This document shows positions 45,028 through 54,096 of a stretch of 64,000 bases of DNA, piece by piece. Position 1 is the stretch's first letter; each line of letters opens with the position of its first letter. The stretch spans positions 62,001 to 126,000 of the forward strand of contig CAHJWL010000004.1 in the NCBI GenBank assembly GCA_903642235.1, in the 5' to 3' direction. Below the pieces are notes generated by a model. The model saw only the letters and a list, made by a program, of their open reading frames with translations, had not been told where the DNA came from and did not search any database. The stretch comes from Acidobacteriaceae bacterium (GTDB lineage Bacteria; Acidobacteriota; Terriglobia; Terriglobales; Acidobacteriaceae). The position numbers and the translations under genes were made by a program.

Positions 45028-45555
45028 CTAGCGCGTTTCGCTGGAGGAGATCGTGTAGGGAAGTTGGAAGCGGCCAATCTGCAATACCGAGCGATCCGCG
45101 GGCGGCCAGATGTGGAAGGACTCCACACGAATGCCGGTGGGCATTGAACGGGCCATGGCAGAGCCGCGCTCGGTTCCGCTGAGCGCGTCGTAAAAGGTGA
45201 CGCGCAGGCCGTCGTCGCCGCGTCTCCAGCCGAAGACATAGCGACCGCGCGGTAAGGCGACACCACTGATCTCGACAGCCTTGCCGACGAGAAGGTAGTG
45301 AGAGTACTTGCCGTCTGCGGAGTAGCCGGCGGTGATCATGACGACGCCGGCGATGATGTCGCCTTGCGGGTCAACGATGCCGGAGGCTGTGCGCATCTCG
45401 GTCTCGATATGCTCTTTCTCTACGGGTGCGCGGAGAGGCAGCGCTGCCTCAAGCTCGCGCGGTGTTGCGGCACGCCAGGTAGATCTAGTTTGCGCGTGCA
45501 GAGCGAAGGGCAAGGAGACAAGAGCGAAAGCGAGAAGGAGAGAGCGGCGCGTCAT
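45028..45555 (-). CDS. Secreted hypothetical protein (175 aa)
   Basis: An exported protein of unknown function. ATG 45555 is preceded by AAGGA (6 nt) and gives a signal peptide ending FALHAQ (about 22). The mature part is beta-rich, with EVEKEHIETEMRTASG-like charged strands, ITAGYSADGKYSHYLLVGKA and VALPRGRYVFGWRRGDDGLR, suggesting a small beta-sandwich. No family is recognised. An in-frame start further upstream would cross an intergenic repeat, so it is rejected. It is convergent with the Oar-like receptor and lies downstream of the response regulator on the same strand. Confidence 0.6.
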   Translation of the reverse strand: MTRRSLLLAFALVSLPFALHAQTRSTWRAATPRELEAALPLRAPVEKEHIETEMRTASGIVDPQGDIIAGVVMITAGYSADGKYSHYLLVGKAVEISGVALPRGRYVFGWRRGDDGLRVTFYDALSGTERGSAMARSMPTGIRVESFHIWPPADRSVLQIGRFQLPYTISSSETR

Positions 45556-45593
45556 ACGGGTCCTTACGGCACGGGTGTTGAGGCAAGAAGAAA

Positions 45594-45640
45594 AAGCTAA
45601 AGCAGATCCTCCGCGACGCGAAGGATGACAACCAGAAAGC
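45594..45640 (+). repeat. Dispersed intergenic palindromic repeat, copy 6
   Basis: AAGCTAAAGCAGATCCTCCG then CGACGCGAAGGATGACAACC. Here the palindrome is longer: ATCCT/AGGAT with an inner CGCG-A-CGCG, so bases differ from other copies but pairing is kept. It lies between the secreted hypothetical and the response regulator. Confidence 0.65.
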
Positions 45641-45656
45641 AAGGTATCGGGCAAGG

Positions 45657-46283
45657 TCAGGGTAAGTGAACCAGGCCGCGCTGCAAGGCGAGAGTTGCGG
45701 CATGCGTGCGATCGGCGACGCCCAGCTTGCTTAGAAGGCTGTTGACGTGCGATTTGACGGTGGTCTCCGAGATACTAAGGTCGCTGGCAATCTCCTTGTT
45801 GGCGCGGCCGGCGACGATGCGTTCGAGCACACCAAGCTCTCGCGGTGTGAGCTCCTGCCCGCTGACTCGTTCGGCCAGCTTCTCTGCGATCGCGGCCGGA
45901 ATGCGCGCTTTGCCGCTGTGTACAACGCGGATGGTGGTGAGCAGCTCTTCGACGGTCATGCCTTTCAGCAGGTAGGCCTTGGCGCCTGCCTGCAGCGCGC
46001 GATAGATGTCTTCGTCGCCATCAAAGGTGGTGAGAACGATAAAGCGGGCAGCGGGATCACTGGCGCGCAGCTGCGAGATGACGTCTGCGCCGCCAAGTTT
46101 TGGAAGTCGCAGATCCATCAACGTGATGTCCGGTCGAAGTGCATGAAAGCGCTCGATAGCTTCAAGGCCGTCGCTGGCTTCGCCGATGATTTCGACCTCT
46201 GGACTGGCCTGCAAGAGAGCGATCAGGCCTTTGCGGACGACGTGATGATCTTCGACGATAAGAATGCGAATGCGGTCAGTCAT
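45657..46283 (-). CDS. NarL/LuxR-family response regulator
   Basis: A 208-aa transcription factor. The receiver (about 5-125) has phospho-acceptor Asp in DITLMDLRLPKLGG (about 56), conserved Thr in FIVLTTFDGDE and Lys in AKAYLLKGM. The LuxR-type HTH (about 145-205) has LTPRELGVLERIVAGRANKE and SETTVKSHVNSLLSKLG. Its start ATG overlaps the stop of the sensor kinase by 4 nt (ATGA), so the pair is translationally coupled and is a cognate two-component system. Targets are unknown; the neighbouring TonB receptor is a plausible candidate. Confidence 0.94.
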   Translation of the reverse strand: MTDRIRILIVEDHHVVRKGLIALLQASPEVEIIGEASDGLEAIERFHALRPDITLMDLRLPKLGGADVISQLRASDPAARFIVLTTFDGDEDIYRALQAGAKAYLLKGMTVEELLTTIRVVHSGKARIPAAIAEKLAERVSGQELTPRELGVLERIVAGRANKEIASDLSISETTVKSHVNSLLSKLGVADRTHAATLALQRGLVHLP

Positions 46284-49200
46284 GGTCGCCTTTCTGGTTT
46301 GGGCAGCGGCACGGCCAGGTGGACGGCTGTGCCGGCTCCAGGAGAGCTGGTAAGGGAGAGAGTCGCGCGAAGGCTGGCGGCTCGCTCGCGCATTCCCTGC
46401 AGGCCGAAGTGATCGCCGTTCGCTGAGATAGTGTCGGGATCAAAGCCAGTGCCATTATCCACGATGGCAAGATGCAGGCGATCGGCTTCGTAGCGCAGCT
46501 CGACGTTAACATCAGTGGCATGGGCATGACGAGAGACGTTGGCAAGCGCCTCCTGCGTGATACGCAGGACCTCTTTCTCGAGGGCGGCATCGAGTGGGCG
46601 ATAGATGCCGCCGATGTGGACGCGCTGAGTGGTTCCCGTGTGTGCGGATCGCTCTACAGCGCGGGAGATGCGCGTTGGAAGACTATCCTGCGCGACGCTG
46701 GCACGCAGCTCCCAGATGCTTTGGCGCGCATCGTTGAGGCCTTCCTGAACAAGGGTGCGTGTCTGGCGAAGCTGCTCGCCGATGGCGGCTGTGTCGTTGA
46801 GGGAGAGAAGCTGCTCGGCAATTTGTAGCTGAATCGAGATGCCGACAAAGTTCTGTGCGAGCGTGTCGTGGATCTCACGTGCGATGCGGCTGCGTTCGGC
46901 CAGGACGGCGTCGAACTGCGAGCGCAGATGCCGGATGCGCAGGTAGTAGATCGCGTAGGCAAGGGATGCGAGAGCAAGGATAAGGAGCAGATAGAACCAC
47001 ACACGCCGGTAGAAGGGGGGCAGGATGGTGAACGCAAGATCGGCGCCAGTGCCGTTCCAGAGACCGTCGCTTCCCGCTGCCTGGACCTTGAAGAGATAGC
47101 GGCCGGGTGGAAGGTTCGTGTAAAACGCAGTGCGACGAGAGCCGGCCTCGGTCCACTGCTTTTCAAACCCGTCGAGGAGATAGCGGTAGCGAACACGCGA
47201 GGGAGCGGCGAAGCTGAGGCCGGCATAGTCGATGGCAACGCTGCGATGACCGAAGGGGAGCCGAATGGGACTGGCCGAGAGGGGTTCACTTTGGTTATCG
47301 AGTAGGAAGCGTTCAATGACAATCGGCGGCGGAGCGGCACCGGCGCGAAGGGTTGCCGGATTGATTGTGACGGCGCCCTTCGTCGTTGCAAACCACAGCG
47401 TGCCATCGGCCGCAAGCAGAGCTGCAGGATGTCCGCTGGCGGTAGTCTCTTCAGTCGGCATACCGTCGGCATAGCCGAAGCGCGCTATCGATGGTGCGCA
47501 GCTTTGATCCACAATGCAGCGCTTGATCTGGTCTGTTGCTACACGGAAGATGCCCTGGGATGTGCCCATCCAGAGCTGCGAGTGCCGATCCACAAGAAGG
47601 GAGCTGATCGATCGTGGCAGAGCGGCGTACGACAGAGAGTGCAGACCAGAAGCTGTCAGGGCGGCGAGGCCGTTGCGGCGTGTTCCTACCCACAGCGTGC
47701 CTGCGGCATCTTCTGCAATCGACGTGATGACATCGTCCGGAGTTCCGGGATCGAGTTTGTCACTGTGAAGAGTTGGGTGGTGGACGTCGCCGTCCATGCG
47801 TGTAAGACCATCCAGCGTTGCAACCCAGAGAGCATGATCGGAAGCACTCGGTGCAGCAGGAGTTCGGCTGCGGAGCATGGCGCCGATAAGATCGCTGGGC
47901 AGACCACTGACGCGATCGAAGGGAGCCCCACGAACACCTCGCCAATGTACGAGTCCGCGGCGAGTGCCGATCCAGAGCGTGTCATCATCGTCGACCAGCA
48001 GAGACCGAATGCCGTCATCCGGGAGACCGTCGGCGGAGGAGTATCGCTCCACGCTCCCATGCTCGATATGGTCAAGACCATCGAGTGTTCCGACCCAGAG
48101 ATCGCCTTTTCGGCCGGCGGCAAGCGAGAGCACAACCTGGCTGGTGAGCGGTGTTGTCAGGTGGGGGAGCTGCGCGCGAGCGGTCGCGGGGCTCTCGGTC
48201 GGCCTCGGCTGTACGACGCGCAAACCATCATCGCGCGTGCCGATCCAAACCGTTCCATCGCTGGTTTGCGTGAGAGCCGTTAGAAGACTGTCGCCGAGAC
48301 CCGTGATCTGCCCTATTTTTTGCGGACGCAGGATGTGCAGGCCATCCGCCTCGGTTCCGACCCAGAGATCGCCTTCACGGTCCTCCTTGAGCGAGAGAAC
48401 CGAGCGATCCCCGATGGCCTCGATCCGGACGGGTTTACCGGCGGGCAGGCTGGTGACGAACAAGCCGTGTTTGGTGCCAACCCAGAGATCGCCCTGTGTG
48501 TCGACGAGGAAGGTATTCGGGAGCGAGATGGCGGCCAGGCCTGATGGCGAGAGGCGGCGGCGATCGGATGTTTGCGTCAAGATACCATCCGCCGAGCGCA
48601 GCCAGATGGCGTTGCTGGAGACGATCTGCAACTCGAGCGGAGGTGGGCCCGGAGCGAGATCGCCGTAAGCGAGCAGCCGACCGTTCGTGTAACGCAGGAG
48701 GTGACTTCCGGAGGTGAGCCAGGCTGTACCATCGGGAGCCGCAGTCAGGGTCTCGACCGTAGCCGGTGCCCCGGGCATCGGGTCTGCATGCCCTCCCTGC
48801 AGGCGAACAAGACCACTGGCTGTGAGGGCGAGCATCGATCCGTCATCGCCTGCGGCCAGCGCCAGCACAGAGGGTGGCCCGGCAAGACTGCCGAGCGCGA
48901 CGGCTGAGAACTGACCCGCCGCGAAACGCGCGAGACCGTCCGTTGTGCCGATCCAGAGAGTGCCTTGCGTATCCTCCGCGAGACAGGCGATGTCATCGCT
49001 GGGGAGCGTTGGCTGCTCCTCATGGCGGAAGACGGTAAAGCTGATCCCATCAAAGCGGGCGAGACCGCCCTCGGTCGCGACCCAGAGATAGCCGTCGTGC
49101 GTCTGGAGCACCTGGTGAACGCTGTTCTGCGGGAGACCATCTTCCGTGGTCCATGCCTGATGACCGAGATGCCGCGGAGCTTGCGTGCTTGCCGTGCAAG

Positions 49201-49387
49201 ACCCAGGGAGCAGTAGAAACAGCAGGAGCAAGAGATCACGACGCTGCAGAGAGGCGGAAGCCCTGCGTCGTGTTGTGGGTCGATCTGATCGCTGCCGCAT
49301 GCCGTTCGTATCTATGCACAGGCTACGCCCAACGCCAGCGCCGGACGAAGAGATGTGCTGAGAAGTCACTTCCTGCTCTCTCGCCAC
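46280..49387 (-). CDS. Hybrid beta-propeller (Reg_prop/Y_Y_Y) sensor histidine kinase
   Basis: About 1035 aa with GTG 49387, or about 1006 aa from ATG 49300. A hydrophobic N-terminal segment (LLLLLFLLLPGSC) directs export. A large sensor of Reg_prop repeats forms two predicted seven-bladed propellers (WTTEDGLPQNSVHQVLQTHD at the start, repeated LWVGT-type motifs such as GDLWVGTKHGLF and TLWIGTRRGLVHW). A Y_Y_Y beta domain (about 700-775, ending GRYLFKVQAAGSDGLWNG), one TM helix (VWFYLLLILALASLAYAIYY), a HisKA_3 domain with the phospho-His in REIHDTLAQNF and an HATPase domain (DNGTGFDPDTI, FGLQGMRERAA) follow. This periplasmic sensor layout senses glycan fragments in Bacteroidetes; the ligand here is not readable. 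Confidence 0.92.
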   Translation of the reverse strand: MAREQEVTSQHISSSGAGVGRSLCIDTNGMRQRSDRPTTRRRASASLQRRDLLLLLFLLLPGSCTASTQAPRHLGHQAWTTEDGLPQNSVHQVLQTHDGYLWVATEGGLARFDGISFTVFRHEEQPTLPSDDIACLAEDTQGTLWIGTTDGLARFAAGQFSAVALGSLAGPPSVLALAAGDDGSMLALTASGLVRLQGGHADPMPGAPATVETLTAAPDGTAWLTSGSHLLRYTNGRLLAYGDLAPGPPPLELQIVSSNAIWLRSADGILTQTSDRRRLSPSGLAAISLPNTFLVDTQGDLWVGTKHGLFVTSLPAGKPVRIEAIGDRSVLSLKEDREGDLWVGTEADGLHILRPQKIGQITGLGDSLLTALTQTSDGTVWIGTRDDGLRVVQPRPTESPATARAQLPHLTTPLTSQVVLSLAAGRKGDLWVGTLDGLDHIEHGSVERYSSADGLPDDGIRSLLVDDDDTLWIGTRRGLVHWRGVRGAPFDRVSGLPSDLIGAMLRSRTPAAPSASDHALWVATLDGLTRMDGDVHHPTLHSDKLDPGTPDDVITSIAEDAAGTLWVGTRRNGLAALTASGLHSLSYAALPRSISSLLVDRHSQLWMGTSQGIFRVATDQIKRCIVDQSCAPSIARFGYADGMPTEETTASGHPAALLAADGTLWFATTKGAVTINPATLRAGAAPPPIVIERFLLDNQSEPLSASPIRLPFGHRSVAIDYAGLSFAAPSRVRYRYLLDGFEKQWTEAGSRRTAFYTNLPPGRYLFKVQAAGSDGLWNGTGADLAFTILPPFYRRVWFYLLLILALASLAYAIYYLRIRHLRSQFDAVLAERSRIAREIHDTLAQNFVGISIQLQIAEQLLSLNDTAAIGEQLRQTRTLVQEGLNDARQSIWELRASVAQDSLPTRISRAVERSAHTGTTQRVHIGGIYRPLDAALEKEVLRITQEALANVSRHAHATDVNVELRYEADRLHLAIVDNGTGFDPDTISANGDHFGLQGMRERAASLRATLSLTSSPGAGTAVHLAVPLPKPERRP

Positions 49388-49444
49388 TGCCTGCTACGCA
49401 GACCGCAGCCGATACGTGTATGCGGAACGCCTCGGAAGCACTTC

Positions 49445-50230
49445 CTAGACGACAAGAACCTCCACTCCGTGCTGCTCGAAGCTTTTGACTGTCTCGGGTT
49501 CGACTGCGCCATCCGTAACAACCGTGTGCACCTCTTGAAGGGAGCAGATGCCTGCGGCGCTGAAGGTGCCGAGTTTGCTTGAGTCCGCGACGATGACGAC
49601 CCGCTTGGCGTGGAGCACCATGGCGCGCAGCAGGAAGGCCTCGTCGGGCTCGATGACGGTTACGCCGTGCTCGGCATCGACGCCGCAGACGCCGAGAAAG
49701 GCGATATCGAAGAAGAGGCGTTCGATCGCCTCGTAGGCGGTCTTGCCGACCATCGAGAAGGCGCCCGGCCAGCGCACGGACCCACCCGTCAAGGTGACCT
49801 GAAGCGAAGGCAGGCTCGAGAGCTCCATGCCAATGTTCACGGCACTGGTAACGATATGGATATTGCTGCGATGACGCAGACTGCGGGCAACCTGCGTGGT
49901 TGTAGTTCCGGGCGCGAGAACGATGGTCTGTCCCTCTACCGCCAGCTGCGCCGCAGCGATGGCGATCCGACGTTTCTCGTCAGCGAAGCGCTCTTCACGC
50001 AACGGAAAAGCGGCATCAAACCGGAAAGGTTCGTAGGTCATTTTGCCGGCGAGTTCCACGGCACCGTGAGTGCGATGCACCAGGCCCCGCTGTTCCAGCT
50101 TGGTGAGATCCCGCCGGACGCTTGCGGCCGAGGTATCCACCTGCGCCGCAAGATCGTCAACGCTGCACTTTCCCCGCTGCAGGAGCAGGTGGAGAATCTG
50201 ATTGGCGCGATCCTGCGTCTTCTGTGCCAA
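49445..50230 (-). CDS. DeoR/GlpR-family transcriptional regulator
   Basis: A 261-aa repressor-type regulator, in this family usually responding to a phosphorylated sugar. A DeoR helix-turn-helix is at about 8-62 (CSVDDLAAQVDTSAASVRRD, GLVHRTHGAVEL). The C-terminal DeoRC effector domain (about 75-240) has GQTIVLAPGTTTTQVARSL and VTLTGGSVRWPG, the phosphosugar-isomerase-like segments. The start is TTG at 50230 with AGGGGG 5 nt upstream; no ATG or GTG is near. It is divergent from the second Oar-like receptor and probably represses it and neighbours (inference). Confidence 0.92.
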   Translation of the reverse strand: MAQKTQDRANQILHLLLQRGKCSVDDLAAQVDTSAASVRRDLTKLEQRGLVHRTHGAVELAGKMTYEPFRFDAAFPLREERFADEKRRIAIAAAQLAVEGQTIVLAPGTTTTQVARSLRHRSNIHIVTSAVNIGMELSSLPSLQVTLTGGSVRWPGAFSMVGKTAYEAIERLFFDIAFLGVCGVDAEHGVTVIEPDEAFLLRAMVLHAKRVVIVADSSKLGTFSAAGICSLQEVHTVVTDGAVEPETVKSFEQHGVEVLVV

Positions 50231-50518
50231 TGCTGCCCCCTGGCGGTAGGTACCGGACGAAATTGCCCTACGACAGCAAGCGACGCTGTGAGTGCAAGCC
50301 AGTGTACCTTCTCGTAGACATTCGGGCTATTCTGCACATTTGCTTACAGTACGAGCAAAACGGTGAAAGAAGACCGTTGACATTGTTCAACAGATAACCC
50401 TATGCTCATCCCCAAGATTGTCCACTGCCTACGACCTTTCTTGTCGGCGCTGTTTCAGGCGCATGACGAAGCCGAGGGGTATCTAGGTTTCTGGCCAGTG
50501 TGCAAAGGACCCCCGCCC
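50231..50518. other. Divergent intergenic region between DeoR regulator and TonB receptor
   Basis: 288 bases. It holds the -35/-10 pair at 50377-50406, the TGTTCAACA palindrome and leader up to ATG 50519. A/T-rich stretch 50330-50365 could contain the repressor gene's promoter, though no hexamers are clear. Confidence 0.5.
50377..50406 (+). promoter_or_regulatory. Predicted sigma-70-like promoter of the mannan-locus TonB receptor
   Basis: TTGACA (50377-50382) and TATGCT (50401-50406) are separated by 18 bp. The spacer contains the palindrome TGTTCAACA (50384-50392), a possible operator for the divergent DeoR-type repressor. The ATG at 50402 inside the -10 box cannot therefore be the receptor start. 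Confidence 0.5.
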
Positions 50519-53500
50519 ATGAACTCGCGTACTCGTCGTCTTGCCCTTCTTCTTTCCTCTTCGGTTGTGATGCTGGGCGCCTCGCCCATGCTGGCGCAAA
50601 CCGTGACCGGATCTGTGACCGGAATCGTTTCCGATCCGAGTGGGGATGTCATTCCGGACGCTGCGGTCGTAGCAATTAACACAGGAACTGGCGTCCGTAC
50701 GCCGGCCACAAGCAACGGATCTGGCGAATACTCCCTGCGCTTTCTGCCGATTGGTACCTATCAGGTCGAGGTCACGGCGAAGGGTTTTGCCAAGCTGACC
50801 GTTCCTCCCTTTGCCCTCGAGATCAACCAGACGGCAAAGATCGACGCGCATGTGACGATTGGCGATACAGAGACGGTGAAGGTTGATGCAAACCTGGCGC
50901 CCATTCTCGACACGACCGACGGCACTCTGGGTCTTTCACTCGACGCGAGCGCGATCGCCACATTCCCGTTGAATGGAAGGAACTTCTCCTCGCTTACGCT
51001 GTTTCAGCCTGGAGCGGTCGATACAGATCCAACCGGCTTGACCAGCAACAATGCGATTCAGCGCAATACCTATAACAGCGGTGTCGTAACCCAGAATGGC
51101 AATCGCGCGCAGGATAATACCTACACGCTCGACGGCGTTCCGATCGACGAAACGCAAAATAACCTGATCGGCTATGCACCGTCGCCGGATGCGCTCGCAG
51201 AAGTGCGGGTTATCACGGCGAATGCTCCTGCGCAATACGGCAATGTGAATGGTGGCGACGTTGTTTCCGTTCTAAAGAGCGGTACCAATCACCTGCACGG
51301 CAGCGTCTTTTACTACGTTGAAGACCAGGATCTGACAGCCAACTCCTGGGGGAACAACTTCGCCGGTGTTGCGAAGACACCCTTTACGCAGAACCAGTTC
51401 GGCGCGACCCTGGGTGGACCGATCCTGCGGAACAAGCTGTTCTTTTTCGTGGATTACGAGGGTGTGCGCAGCCACTCTGGAGGCTTTGCCTCGTCCAGTG
51501 TGCTATCAGCGGCTGAAAGACAGGGTGACTTTTCGAACGCGGCAGCCGTCTTTACAGCACAACTCCAGAAGAACGATAAGACGGTTGCGCCCTACCAGTT
51601 CACGGACACGCAGAACGGGTATGCCCCCTTCGCGGGCAACATAGTTCCGATCAATAACCCCGTCGTAAAGTATCTGAACGCTAATCCGAAGTACTACCCG
51701 CTCCCCAATCATGTTGCGACGGATGGTCTGGATCAGAACAACTTCCAGGGGCCGACGAACTCCTTCGTGACCAATGATCAGGGCGACATCAAGATCGAAT
51801 ACGACCCCCGGCCGGCAGATAAGGTCACGGCCTTTTACAGCCAGGGCATTGCCACCGGCGGAAGCACATCTCAGCTCCCCATCACCTTTCCTATCGTCAA
51901 TAGCTACCCGGACAAGATTGGCGGAGTCACCTGGGTCCACACGCTTTCCCCATCAATCGTGAACGAAGCTCGCTTTGGCTTCTCGCGTATTCGTTGGGAC
52001 AGCAACGTTCCAACGGACTCGACCGGCAACTTTGGCCTGAACGGCGACTCTATCGTCGGCTTACCGACTCCCGCTCCGCAACAGTTTGTCGGCTTCACCT
52101 ATCAGGGTGTTGGCGAGGTGACTGGCGTGGGGGACGGTGCGTCACCGCAACAACTCCGCGACAACACCTTCAGCTTTCACGACGACCTCACCCTGCAGCG
52201 CGGCAAGCACCTCTTCACCGTAGGTGGGCAGTTTCTCCGCTACCAGCAAAACTTTACGCAGTACGGCGGCGGTGGTCAGCTCGGCAGCTACGGCTTTGGC
52301 GGTCAGTACAGCTCTCCACTCGGCTCTAACTTCCAGTACGGGCCCGCGGACTGGCTTCTGGATCGAGCGAACAATCAGTCCATCAGTCTTTCCAATGGTT
52401 TCTTCGGCGAGCGCCAGTACCGCGTCGCGGGCTTCGTCCAGGATGACTGGAAGGTAAGCGACAAACTGACCCTGAATCTTGGTCTACGGTATGAGTTTGA
52501 CTCGCCCTATGTTGAAGTGCACAACCAGATTGCTAACGTGATCCTGGATGGGCCGCAGCAGGGTCTGGTGGAGTACGCCGGTAAGGTTCCGGCGGGCGCA
52601 CCGGCGGGCTCTCTGGTCTGCCCGAATCGGGCCTGCTACCAGGCCACCTATACCGAGTTCCAGCCGCGTTTCGGCTTCGCGTATCAGGCGACCCCACGCT
52701 TCGTTCTTCGCGGCGGATATGGGACCACAAGCTTTCTTGAAGGCAACAGTGCTCTTGCCGCAAATACGCCCTTCATTACAGCTTTCTCACTGAACTCCAC
52801 GGCACCGTCATCCGCTACCAATGCCGGTAATTTCTTTGTAGAGACGGATGGTTTTCAGGTGGGTGCTGCTGGCGGCGCAACGAACGCAGGTTTTACTGCC
52901 TTCAACCAGAAATATCGCCAGGCGTACGTGCAGGAATTCAACATAAATACCGAGTACCAGATTAACAACACAACCTCAGCACAGATCGGCTTTGTCGGGG
53001 AACTTGGACAGCGCTTGATCGACTACCGAAATGGCAATCAACTGACTCCCACTCAGGCCGCGTCGCTCACAGCCCTAGGTCTCACGACGGGCTCACCCCT
53101 GGCAAGCATTCCTGTCCAGGATCGATCTCCGCTTGCGAATCTTGTCGGGGAAAACGGTACTGTTGAGACCTTCGACACCGAAGGATTCTCAAGCTACAAC
53201 GCCCTGCAGATGACATTGCGCCACCGCGTCAGCAAGGGATTCCAGGCTACCGTCAACTACACGTATGCCAAGTCCCTGACAAATACAAACGGAAACTATG
53301 GTGCCTCGGGCTCCCCCGGTGCGAACGGAATCCAGGACGGCTTTAATCTTGCCGGTGACTACGGGCCTTCGGAGCTCGATGTACGTCACAACCTTTCAGC
53401 CAATGGAGCGTATTCAATTCCATTTGGCCGAGGCCAAGCCTATGGCAGCCACGTGAATAGGGCAGTAGATCTTGTTGCCGGCGGCTGGACATTGTCTTCC

Positions 53501-53962
53501 ACCGTGATCGCATTCTCAGGGCTGCCAGTCACCATTTTCTCGAACAACAACAGCAACACCAATAGCTATGGTGGAGGAGCACGCGCAAACCACTATCGTA
53601 AGCTCAAAGTTGTAAATCGCAGTGTCGCGCACTGGTTCGGCACTGATCCATCTGCTACCGCTTGCTCGTCAACGGATGACGGTGTTTGCGCCTACGGGCC
53701 ACAACTGCCGAACACCTTTGGTACGTCGGCTACCGGTACGGAGCGCTCACCTGGTTTCGAGCAGATCGATGCGTCCCTCTTCAAGGACGTCCACATCACA
53801 GAGAATCATGTGATTGGATTTCGGGCCGATGGGTACAACGTGTTCAACTTCGTCAGCTATAAAAATCCAAATAACAGCGTAAATAGCTCTAACTTCGGCC
53901 AGATAACAGATGTACGAAATGCACCGCGTACCATACAGCTCCAGGCTCATTACACGTTCTGA
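50519..53962 (+). CDS. Oar-like TonB-dependent receptor of the mannose-glycan locus
   Basis: An 1147-aa outer-membrane receptor. ATG 50519 has AAAGGA about 9 nt upstream and a signal peptide ending SPMLAQT (about 27). An N-terminal carboxypeptidase-regulatory-like domain (about 30-115: TGIVSDPSGDVIPDAAVVAI, YSLRFLPIGTYQVEV) precedes the plug (about 125-245: ATFPLNGRNFSSLTLFQPGA, YTLDGVPIDETQNNL, VISVLKSGTN-type segment VVSVLKSGTNHLHG) and the barrel, which ends in terminal Phe (QLQAHYTF). It is the most plausible importer for glycan fragments released by the GH92 and GH125 enzymes downstream. Divergent from a DeoR regulator; a terminator follows. Confidence 0.93.
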   Translation: MNSRTRRLALLLSSSVVMLGASPMLAQTVTGSVTGIVSDPSGDVIPDAAVVAINTGTGVRTPATSNGSGEYSLRFLPIGTYQVEVTAKGFAKLTVPPFALEINQTAKIDAHVTIGDTETVKVDANLAPILDTTDGTLGLSLDASAIATFPLNGRNFSSLTLFQPGAVDTDPTGLTSNNAIQRNTYNSGVVTQNGNRAQDNTYTLDGVPIDETQNNLIGYAPSPDALAEVRVITANAPAQYGNVNGGDVVSVLKSGTNHLHGSVFYYVEDQDLTANSWGNNFAGVAKTPFTQNQFGATLGGPILRNKLFFFVDYEGVRSHSGGFASSSVLSAAERQGDFSNAAAVFTAQLQKNDKTVAPYQFTDTQNGYAPFAGNIVPINNPVVKYLNANPKYYPLPNHVATDGLDQNNFQGPTNSFVTNDQGDIKIEYDPRPADKVTAFYSQGIATGGSTSQLPITFPIVNSYPDKIGGVTWVHTLSPSIVNEARFGFSRIRWDSNVPTDSTGNFGLNGDSIVGLPTPAPQQFVGFTYQGVGEVTGVGDGASPQQLRDNTFSFHDDLTLQRGKHLFTVGGQFLRYQQNFTQYGGGGQLGSYGFGGQYSSPLGSNFQYGPADWLLDRANNQSISLSNGFFGERQYRVAGFVQDDWKVSDKLTLNLGLRYEFDSPYVEVHNQIANVILDGPQQGLVEYAGKVPAGAPAGSLVCPNRACYQATYTEFQPRFGFAYQATPRFVLRGGYGTTSFLEGNSALAANTPFITAFSLNSTAPSSATNAGNFFVETDGFQVGAAGGATNAGFTAFNQKYRQAYVQEFNINTEYQINNTTSAQIGFVGELGQRLIDYRNGNQLTPTQAASLTALGLTTGSPLASIPVQDRSPLANLVGENGTVETFDTEGFSSYNALQMTLRHRVSKGFQATVNYTYAKSLTNTNGNYGASGSPGANGIQDGFNLAGDYGPSELDVRHNLSANGAYSIPFGRGQAYGSHVNRAVDLVAGGWTLSSTVIAFSGLPVTIFSNNNSNTNSYGGGARANHYRKLKVVNRSVAHWFGTDPSATACSSTDDGVCAYGPQLPNTFGTSATGTERSPGFEQIDASLFKDVHITENHVIGFRADGYNVFNFVSYKNPNNSVNSSNFGQITDVRNAPRTIQLQAHYTF

Positions 53963-54005
53963 CGTCGTCAGAATGCATCGAGAGGTGAGCTCTCAACGGC
54001 AGCAC

Positions 54006-54041
54006 AAAAGGAGCTGGATACATTCCAGCTCCTTTTTATTT
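54006..54041 (+). terminator. Rho-independent terminator of the TonB receptor
   Basis: A perfect 12-bp stem AAAGGAGCTGGA / TCCAGCTCCTTT with a 5-nt TACAT loop, then TTATTTT, 44 bases after the stop. Confidence 0.88.
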
Positions 54042-54096
54042 TCAGGCTACTCTTCGCACACTCGACTTGGAGTGAAATCAGGCTCGCCCAAGAAAA

